DNA from: Pseudohongiella sp.
GTDB taxonomy: Bacteria; Pseudomonadota; Gammaproteobacteria; Pseudomonadales; Pseudohongiellaceae
Reading direction: 5' to 3'
Length of the DNA: 40,714 bases
Assembly: GCA_013204155.1 (NCBI GenBank)
Contig: JABMOK010000031.1
Coordinates: forward strand, 1 to 40,714
Positions 34,612 to 40,714 of the stretch are shown piece by piece. Position numbers and translations under genes: made by a program. The notes under the pieces are model-generated. The model was not told where the DNA came from, ran no database searches, and saw only the letters and a program-made list of their open reading frames with translations. Each line of letters starts with the position of its first letter. Positions within the stretch are counted from its first letter, which is position 1.

Positions 34612-34755
34612 TCTTTAGCAAGCGCTGCTGGAAGCTGTTAGCAATTGGGTTTGTGTATAGCCGTGTTTGTGATGCATGGGGTATGCTAGTCAGAATCAAG
34701 CACAGAAAAGCCGCTACAGGCATTTCGATTCGAGGTTTCCCAGGAGAATCAAGCT

Positions 34756-35613
34756 ATGTCTATAAAACTGTCCGTTTTACCTCCGTCACCGGCATCAGGA
34801 ATTAGCAGAAGCAGAAGAAGATTCTTAACCGGCGTTTCCGTTCTTCCCGTAGGATTCGGTCTGGGTCTACTCCCTTCTTTTTCCAGTGCCGCCGAATCCA
34901 GTATTGCTTCGAATATAAAAGCGCTTACTTTCGATGTTTTCGGAACCGTTGTGGACTGGCGTTCTTCAATTATCAGAGAGGGTCAGCTGCTGTCCGCCAG
35001 GAAATCCTTCGCTGTTGATTGGGCCGAGTTTGCCGACCGTTGGCGCTCAGGCTATGGTCCCGCCATGAATAAAGTGCGCACCGGTGAATTGCCCTGGACC
35101 AAAATTGATGACCTGCATCGAATGATTCTGGATGAACTGGTTGTGGAGTATAAACTGGAAGGCCTCACCGAGGCTGAGCTGGATGATTTTAATCATGCCT
35201 GGCACCGCCTGTCTCCCTGGCCCGATACAGTAGCCGGGTTGAATAAATTAAAAACGAAATTCATTATTACCACGCTTTCCAACGGTAATGTCTCTCTGCT
35301 GACGAATATGGCCAAGAATGCCGGAATGCCCTGGGATGCAATTTTTTCTGCGGAATTATCAGGACATTACAAGCCTGATCCTGAAGCCTATCTCAAGGCG
35401 GCAGACCTGCTTAGCCTGGCTCCCGAACAGGTCATGATGGTGGCGGCGCATCCGGGCGATTTGAGATCCGCCGCCGCCGCAGGACTGAGAACAGCGTATG
35501 TCATCAGGCCATTAGAGCGGGGGCCTGGGCGACCGGTTAATACCAATCCAGACGGTGAGTTCGATTATACGGCGAATGATTTCCTCGACCTGGCGCGGCA
35601 GCTGGGAGCCTGA
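34756..35613 (+). CDS. Tat-exported haloacid dehalogenase-like (HAD) hydrolase
   Basis: 285 residues. A twin-arginine signal stands at the N-terminus (SRSRRRFLTG, then a hydrophobic VSVLPVGFGLGLLP, ending SFSSAA, about residue 45). The HAD core resembles L-2-haloacid dehalogenase type II: motif I TFDVFGTVVDW with D60 as nucleophile, motif II TLSNGN, motif III HYKPDPEAY and a cap domain between. In place of the usual final acid motif it has MVAAHPGDLRSA, which is the expected AAHxxDL type. The Tat signal indicates a periplasmic, pre-folded enzyme; the substrate (haloacid or phosphate ester) is unknown. The DUF2164 gene starts 2 bp after the stop. Confidence 0.85.
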   Translation: MSIKLSVLPPSPASGISRSRRRFLTGVSVLPVGFGLGLLPSFSSAAESSIASNIKALTFDVFGTVVDWRSSIIREGQLLSARKSFAVDWAEFADRWRSGYGPAMNKVRTGELPWTKIDDLHRMILDELVVEYKLEGLTEAELDDFNHAWHRLSPWPDTVAGLNKLKTKFIITTLSNGNVSLLTNMAKNAGMPWDAIFSAELSGHYKPDPEAYLKAADLLSLAPEQVMMVAAHPGDLRSAAAAGLRTAYVIRPLERGPGRPVNTNPDGEFDYTANDFLDLARQLGA

Positions 35614-35615
35614 AT

Positions 35616-35876
35616 TTGTCTTTAATCAAACTCGAAGACTCGACTAAAAAAGAAATCGTCGGGAAATTGCAGCTTTATTTCAGTGACGAGCTGCAACAGG
35701 AAATTGGAAGTTTCGATGCCGAATTTTTATTGGATTTCTTTGCCGAACAGGTAGGTAATTATTACTACAATCAGGGTCTGGCAGATGCGCTGAAAACCTT
35801 TGAATCAAAAATCGATGATTTTAGTGACAGTATTTATCAGCTTGAAAAGGACACAGGCAAAAAACCCACTGACTAG
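35616..35876 (+). CDS. DUF2164 family small protein
   Basis: 86 residues from a TTG start, with ggag about 9 nt upstream in the end of the previous gene. The phrase FLLDFFAEQVGNYYYNQGLADA is typical of DUF2164. Acidic, helical, no signal or membrane segment; function unknown. It follows the HAD gene by 2 bp, so is very probably translated from the same mRNA. Its stop overlaps the stop of the convergent sensor kinase in a shared CTAG (35873-35876). Confidence 0.82.
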   Translation: MSLIKLEDSTKKEIVGKLQLYFSDELQQEIGSFDAEFLLDFFAEQVGNYYYNQGLADALKTFESKIDDFSDSIYQLEKDTGKKPTD

Positions 35877-37858
35877 CGATTAACAGTCCGTAGCGGGAGA
35901 CGAATAAAAAACTCGCTGCCAGTATTTTTCTGTGATTCGAAGGTGATTTCCCCGCCTAATTTTTCGATCATGCGTTTCACGATGCTCAAGCCCAGGCCAG
36001 TACCTGGCGCTTGTTTCTCCGATTGGTCTTCTTCGCGGGCAAATTCCTGAAATAATTGTTGTTGAAACGCTTGGCTCATACCGCGCCCCGTATCCTGAAT
36101 GCTGATTTCAATTCCCAGCCGTCGCTGGAAATAAACCGCTTTATAGCTTAATAAGATGCTACCTTTTTCGGTGTAGGTAATCGCATTGGTGATAAGTATA
36201 ACGAGTATGTGTTGCAGGCGGGACTTATCGGAGAGTACCAGTAGATTCGAAGCAGAAAATTGCGTGTTGAGTTGCAGGCCTTTATTCGAGGCTGACGGTG
36301 ACATCAAGGTCTGTATTTCATTGAGGAAATGGGACATTTCAATCAGTTCTAGCTCAAGTTCAAAGCTGTCCGATTCCAGTTCTGCCATCTCCAGCACATT
36401 GTTTATCAGATTGTTTAGATGGTCACTTTGCCGTATGACTGAACCTATGTGTTGTATCGCCGTCGCATCCAGATTTGCGGCTTGAGCGGCCAGCAAGCGT
36501 TTCGAGTTAGACAGGATCGAGTGTACCGGGGCGAGGAATTCTCGGGATACATTTTTCAGGAAATCGCCTTTCGCTTTGGTCTGGTGTCGAACGTCATTAA
36601 GCTCGTCTCTCTGCGAACGAATAAATTCGACTACCGACAGCAGAAGAAAGATGCCGGCCAGTATGGCTATTACTTCTCCTGCATTCTGAAGTGAAGCTCC
36701 TCTTTCCACCAGTCTAAACTTGTAAGCTAACAGTGTGGTATAGGATAGAATAATGAGTACCCATGATGAGACTAGGTACATTGCCGCTTTCGAGCCCTGA
36801 ATCGCCGTAATAGTCGCCATAAACAACACGCCGATCAGGACCAGCAGGGCGAGCAGCAATAACGGTACGACCATATGGGCGGTGAGCTGCTGAAAGGGGA
36901 TAAGCAGAAAGAATAGAGCCACCGGTAACATGCTATAGGTCAGAAATCGCAATACTCTGTTAGCCATATCCTGGTACTGATGGTGGAAGCGTAAGGAGCG
37001 GCCGATCATACACAGGCTGGCGATTATTCCAGCACCAGCGATAAGCGACAGACGATTATTGGTCTCAACACTCTCTCCCCAGAACAAAATCCTCCCCAGC
37101 CCTGTCTGGCACATAAGAAAAGCGAGTGCCCCCGCGAAGAAAAGGGTTATTCCCTGGAATTGTGCTTCTCGGGTATAGATATAGAGAATCAGGCTAATGC
37201 AAAAGAAGGCCAGAAAAAGAACAATCAGCGCGCCACTAAAAACTAAGGGTGATTGTTGTTCTGCGGTTAGCAGGGAAATTGTGCTCAGTCTTAACGGTAT
37301 TTCAACGCCGCTAGAAGACGTTACCCGGAAAAATATTCTTGTCTGCCCGCCCTTATCCGCTAACTCGAAGGGTATAACCGGAATGCGATAAGGAAATTTT
37401 TGTTGCGAGAAGGGGATACTATCCCCGGCCAAAGCCTGGCTGACAATTGCATTGTTTTGAATAAAATAGAATTCGATTTTGTCCAGATCCGGGGTGTTCA
37501 GGCTTAATACAAGATCTTCACCGAGCAACGGCTCCCCGCTTAGGTTGATGGAGAACCAATGCGCTGAATTGGACATGCCAAGTGTGGGGATCGATTGACT
37601 GGATCTCTGCCAGTGCGCCGCGCCCGCCAGTATGTCATCGATACTTAGCTGGAGAGTGCTATCTTCATAGTAATCCAGATATTGGCCCAAATTAATCGGT
37701 AACTGTTTTTCTGAGATATGCAATTCTGCGGCTGACACAGCACTACCATAGAGTAACAGTGAGATGAATAGCGCAAATACCGCAGAATTCAGATTTCGCC
37801 GTGCGTGTATTCTCAGAACCAATAAAGCTGTTAAATAATTACTCAAGTTCACCTGCAT
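35873..37858 (-). CDS. 7TMR-DISM sensor histidine kinase with altered H-box
   Basis: 661 residues. Signal-like N-terminus (to about residue 44), a periplasmic 7TMR-DISMED2 sensor (about 45-200; such domains probably bind carbohydrates or similar), seven membrane helices (about 205-415), then a HisKA-like region and HATPase domain. The H-box reads FLKNVSREFLAPVHSIL, with Arg439 (codon CGA) where SHE would place the phosphoacceptor His. The ATPase keeps N558 in ITNAITYTEKG, the DTGRGM box near 589 and GTGLGLSIVKRMIEKLGG near 619. No response regulator is adjacent. It could be a pseudokinase or scaffold, or H446 in APVHSIL could substitute. Confidence 0.88.
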   Translation of the reverse strand: MQVNLSNYLTALLVLRIHARRNLNSAVFALFISLLLYGSAVSAAELHISEKQLPINLGQYLDYYEDSTLQLSIDDILAGAAHWQRSSQSIPTLGMSNSAHWFSINLSGEPLLGEDLVLSLNTPDLDKIEFYFIQNNAIVSQALAGDSIPFSQQKFPYRIPVIPFELADKGGQTRIFFRVTSSSGVEIPLRLSTISLLTAEQQSPLVFSGALIVLFLAFFCISLILYIYTREAQFQGITLFFAGALAFLMCQTGLGRILFWGESVETNNRLSLIAGAGIIASLCMIGRSLRFHHQYQDMANRVLRFLTYSMLPVALFFLLIPFQQLTAHMVVPLLLLALLVLIGVLFMATITAIQGSKAAMYLVSSWVLIILSYTTLLAYKFRLVERGASLQNAGEVIAILAGIFLLLSVVEFIRSQRDELNDVRHQTKAKGDFLKNVSREFLAPVHSILSNSKRLLAAQAANLDATAIQHIGSVIRQSDHLNNLINNVLEMAELESDSFELELELIEMSHFLNEIQTLMSPSASNKGLQLNTQFSASNLLVLSDKSRLQHILVILITNAITYTEKGSILLSYKAVYFQRRLGIEISIQDTGRGMSQAFQQQLFQEFAREEDQSEKQAPGTGLGLSIVKRMIEKLGGEITFESQKNTGSEFFIRLPLRTVNR

Positions 37859-38021
37859 GGCGCCTTAATCACAAAATGCGCAGGCATTATATGACACCTC
37901 GATCGTGTTCGTGCCTGCGAACTAGGGGTTGCACCGGGCAGATATCGGCCATTGTTGACTAATATTCCAAGGCATGGGAAATTTCGTGCCTGTTGGGATG
38001 TTTAAATCAGGGTGAAACGCG

Positions 38022-40211
38022 ATGAAATATCAATCAATTGGACCGGTGCTTGCGGGATGCCTTGTTGGCGCCATGCTGTTAACTGGCTGTAGCGAACCGG
38101 CGACAGTAGAAAATTCCACGCTTCAGGTCGGTAGGGATGCTGTCGTTGCGTCAATTGAGCCGCGAGTAGAGGCGGCGAATCCTTTTTTTGAGGAAAGCCC
38201 CTTGTATTTGCATTACCCCGAATTTGATCGTATTGAGAATGCCCATTATCTGCCTGCCTTCGAGCGAGGCATGGCAGAACAAATCGCAGAGGTTAGTGCT
38301 ATCACCGAGCAGTCGGCCGAGCCGACGTTTGAGAACACGATACTGGCGCTCGAGTTGAGCGGGCAACTGTTAAATCGTGTTTCAGCGGTATTTTATAGCC
38401 TGTCAAGCGCGCACACGAATGATGCTATCAGAGCACTGGAGCAGCAGTTGGCCCCCGAGCTGGCGGCCCACGATGACAAACTGGTGCTCAACCGGACTCT
38501 GTTCGCGCGTATTAAAACACTATTCGATCAGCGTGCCGCCCTGGAACTGGATGCCGAGTCCCTGCGGCTGCTGGAACAGTATTACATTGATTTTGTACGT
38601 GCTGGTGCGGCACTGAATTCTGAGCAGCAACAGCGGATGAAAGAAATCAATGCACAGACTGCCGTGTTACAGACCCAGTACAGCCAGAACGTGCTCAGCG
38701 AAGTCAATGCGTTAGCGATTGTGGTGGATTCCCGGGAAGAACTAAGCGGCCTCAGCGAGGGAATGATTGTGGCGGCCGCCGAGGAGGCGAACTCCCGTGA
38801 GTTGCCCGGCAAGTTTGTAATCCCCTTGCTGAATACCAGTGGTCAGCCCAGCCTGTCGAATTTGCAAAACAGGCGTCTGCGGGAGCGCATACATACCACA
38901 TCCCTGTCACGTGGCAGTCGAGGGGGTGATTTTGACAACCGAGAGATACTCTCCAATGTACTGCGTTTACGCGCAGAGAGGGCCCAGTTGCTGGGTTATG
39001 CCAATCATGCGGATTATGTGCTGGAAGACGCAACGGCGGCAACGGTAGCGGCGGTAAATCAGCGACTCTCTGAATTGGCCCCGGCGGCGGTGGCGAATGC
39101 CATCCGAGAGTCCAATGACTTGCAGCAAATGATTATCGATGAGGGGCAGGATTTTGAATTGGCCGCCTGGGACTGGCAGTTTTATAGCGAAAAACTCAGA
39201 GCGGCGCGCTATGACTTCGATGAGAGTCAATTGCAGCCGTATTTTGAAATCGACAATGTACTTAAAAAAGGCGTGTTCTTTGCCGCCGAAAAACTGTATG
39301 GAATCACTTTCCAGGAACGCAGCGATCTACCGGTTTATCAGGAGGATGTGCGAGTATTCGAGGTGTTTGATGCGGTGGGAACCACGCTGGGAATTTTCAT
39401 GGCAGACCCTTACGCGCGTGCAACAAAGAGGGGTGGGGCATGGATGAACGCCTATGTCTCGCAGAGTAATTTGATGAATACGCAGCCAATAGTCGCTAAT
39501 CATTGGAATGTTACCAAGCCGCAAGCGGGTGAACCCGCGCTGCTCACCCTGGATGAAGTAAACACCCTGTTTCATGAATTTGGCCACGCCTTGCACGGCT
39601 TGTTTTCGAATGTTGAGTATCCTTATTTCGCCGGTACCCGGGTGCCTCGAGATTTTGTCGAATATCCTTCCCAGGTAAATGAGATGTGGGCAACCTGGCC
39701 CGAAGTTCTGGAGAATTATGCACGGCACTATGAAACGGGGGAGCCGATGCCGAGAGAATTACTGGACAAGGTCTTATCCGCGCAGAAATTTAATCAGGGC
39801 TTTGGTACCACAGAATATTTGGCGGCTTCTATACTGGATCAGGCGCTTCATCAATTAACACCGGAGCAGGTGCCGAGCGCCGATGAGATTGTGGCATTCG
39901 AAGAGAATGCTCTGCGCCGCGCAGGAATAGACCTGGATACGGTGCCGCCTCGTTACAGAAGCACCTATTTTTCCCATATTATGGGAGGCTATTCAGCCGG
40001 CTATTATTCCTATATCTGGAGCGAGGTACTGGATGCCGATACGGTTGAGTGGTTCAAGGAGAACGGCGGATTACGGAGAGAGAATGGCGATCATTTCAGA
40101 CGCACCCTGCTATCCAGAGGAGGTAGCGTCGATGCAATGAGCCTGTTCAGAAATTTCAGAGGGCGGGACGCAGACATCGCGCCTTTATTAGAGCGCAGAG
40201 GTCTTAATTAG
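38022..40211 (+). CDS. Lipoprotein M3 family peptidase (Dcp-like)
   Basis: 729 residues. Lipoprotein signal with LLTGC (Cys23), so it is probably anchored in the outer or inner membrane facing the periplasm. A long helical N-domain precedes the thermolysin-like catalytic site HEFGHALHGLF (H518, E519, H522), with the third zinc ligand expected in EYPSQVNEMWA. The C-terminal MGGYSAGYYSYIW is typical of the M3 Dcp/oligopeptidase group. Dcp removes C-terminal dipeptides; the exact specificity is unproven here. The stop codon lies in the first unit of a degenerate 17-bp tandem array. Confidence 0.92.
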   Translation: MKYQSIGPVLAGCLVGAMLLTGCSEPATVENSTLQVGRDAVVASIEPRVEAANPFFEESPLYLHYPEFDRIENAHYLPAFERGMAEQIAEVSAITEQSAEPTFENTILALELSGQLLNRVSAVFYSLSSAHTNDAIRALEQQLAPELAAHDDKLVLNRTLFARIKTLFDQRAALELDAESLRLLEQYYIDFVRAGAALNSEQQQRMKEINAQTAVLQTQYSQNVLSEVNALAIVVDSREELSGLSEGMIVAAAEEANSRELPGKFVIPLLNTSGQPSLSNLQNRRLRERIHTTSLSRGSRGGDFDNREILSNVLRLRAERAQLLGYANHADYVLEDATAATVAAVNQRLSELAPAAVANAIRESNDLQQMIIDEGQDFELAAWDWQFYSEKLRAARYDFDESQLQPYFEIDNVLKKGVFFAAEKLYGITFQERSDLPVYQEDVRVFEVFDAVGTTLGIFMADPYARATKRGGAWMNAYVSQSNLMNTQPIVANHWNVTKPQAGEPALLTLDEVNTLFHEFGHALHGLFSNVEYPYFAGTRVPRDFVEYPSQVNEMWATWPEVLENYARHYETGEPMPRELLDKVLSAQKFNQGFGTTEYLAASILDQALHQLTPEQVPSADEIVAFEENALRRAGIDLDTVPPRYRSTYFSHIMGGYSAGYYSYIWSEVLDADTVEWFKENGGLRRENGDHFRRTLLSRGGSVDAMSLFRNFRGRDADIAPLLERRGLN

Positions 40212-40309
40212 CAAAAGATCTTAACTAGCAAAAGGTCTTAACTAGCAAAAGGTCTTAACCAGCAAGAGGTCTAAGCAGCAAGAGGTCTAAGCAGCAAGAA
40301 GTCTTAAGC
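40200..40309 (+). repeat. Degenerate 16-17-bp tandem array at the end of the M3 peptidase gene
   Basis: Four 17-bp units of the type ggtcttaactagcaaaa (40200-40267), two identical 16-bp units ggtctaagcagcaagaga-like (ggtctaagcagcaaga, 40268-40299) and a partial unit (40300-40309). The first unit carries the last three codons and TAG of the peptidase gene. Units drift step by step from left to right. The array fills most of the gap to the convergent holA. Confidence 0.93.
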
Positions 40310-40333
40310 TGACAGGATGTAGCAAGGGTTTGC

Positions 40334-40714
40334 TCAGCTGGATTGTCTTCGTTGCGCCGCAGGGCTGCCGCTCAATCTTAACAGCATCAGGCTAAGCTCA
40401 TCCCAGGGATTGGCGCTCGACATGCCCTTGATAGATTGATCGATCAGTCGGGCGTGGTCGAGTAATTGCCATATTGATTCGCTGTTGATTCTTGCCAGTA
40501 CACTGGCAACGGCCTGTTTGCGATTAAACCAGACCCTGGCGGATTGGATGATGGCATTGACTCCCTGCCCCTGCTGTTTCTTCTCCAGCATAGGTAATAG
40601 ACTTCGAAATTCTCGAGTGAGGGCGCCGAGTATCACTAAAGGATAGACTCCTTCATTGCGTAATCCAGCGAGCATTTTTTGCGATCTCACAGTGTCTCCC
40701 AGCAGCGCGGCATC
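40334..40714 (-). CDS. holA: DNA polymerase III delta subunit, C-terminal part
   Basis: The frame is open to the right edge, so this is the last 126 codons of a gene that starts outside the window. At the edge it reads DAALLGDTVRSQKMLAGLRNEG, a typical HolA phrase, followed by LVILGALTREFRSLL and a C-terminus with IDQSIKGMSSANPWDELSLMLL. The delta subunit opens the beta clamp in the clamp loader. Its GTG near 40690 is internal, not a start. In Pseudomonas holA lies a few genes past lipA with lptE and leuS; here it is about 12 kb from lipA. Confidence 0.93.
   Translation of the reverse strand, partial: DAALLGDTVRSQKMLAGLRNEGVYPLVILGALTREFRSLLPMLEKKQQGQGVNAIIQSARVWFNRKQAVASVLARINSESIWQLLDHARLIDQSIKGMSSANPWDELSLMLLRLSGSPAAQRRQSS

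Noticed and set aside
40334..40690. GTG at 40690 as the start of a complete 118-aa gene
   Set aside because: The same frame stays open to the window edge and reads as HolA upstream of that codon, so the gene is partial.

Overview
This 40.7 kb window is a densely coded, chromosomal, housekeeping-rich segment of a gammaproteobacterium. The block proA-nadD-rsfS-rlmH-mrdA-rodA-rlpA-dacA-ybeD-lipB-lipA matches the order I know from Pseudomonas. A long FabY-type ketoacyl synthase and a class I fumarase of about 508 aa also point to Pseudomonadales or relatives such as Cellvibrionales or other marine lineages. I see no rRNA, tRNA, phage, plasmid, CRISPR or transposase genes. The species cannot be told from the sequence.

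Layout. (1) 0-8.2 kb: an ATP/ADP-translocase-like MFS permease, fumarase, convergent fabY, a periplasmic metallo-beta-lactamase-fold hydrolase, an M15 peptidase, then a ribosome hibernation factor and a DUF1244 protein. (2) 8.3-13.5 kb, minus strand: a GlxA/AraC-type regulator, greB, dinB, and the serine pathway pair serA-serC with a hairpin terminator after serC. (3) 13.8-17.4 kb: a LACTB2-like hydrolase, a GIY-YIG protein, a DUF523 protein with a shortened C-terminal domain, and a convergent NhaC antiporter. (4) 17.6-28.3 kb, plus strand: the envelope/lipoate block. proA and nadD, rsfS and rlmH, and mrdA and rodA overlap. A 145-bp MITE-like element sits between rlmH and mrdA, and the mltB gene expected between rodA and rlpA is absent. 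(5) 28.3-40.3 kb: a lineage-specific set (membrane protein of unknown function, sterol-desaturase-family enzyme, YegD-like Hsp70, exported cyclophilin, NSS transporter, Tat-exported haloacid-dehalogenase-like protein, DUF2164, 7TMR-DISM sensor kinase, lipoprotein M3 peptidase). It lies between lipA and the 3' part of holA, which runs off the right edge.

Working together: mrdA/rodA/rlpA/dacA build and trim lateral-wall peptidoglycan; ybeD/lipB/lipA serve lipoate attachment; rsfS, rlmH and hpf act on ribosomes; serA/serC form the serine pathway; fabY probably starts fatty acid synthesis.

The most unusual things are (a) short tandem duplications (11, 12, 15 and 17 bp) at gene ends, two of which copy a stop codon (fumA and the M3 peptidase gene); (b) a sensor kinase whose H-box histidine is replaced by arginine; (c) the MITE-like element and the missing mltB in an otherwise conserved block; (d) several perfect palindromes at gene junctions. 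I did not find a clearly new multi-gene system.
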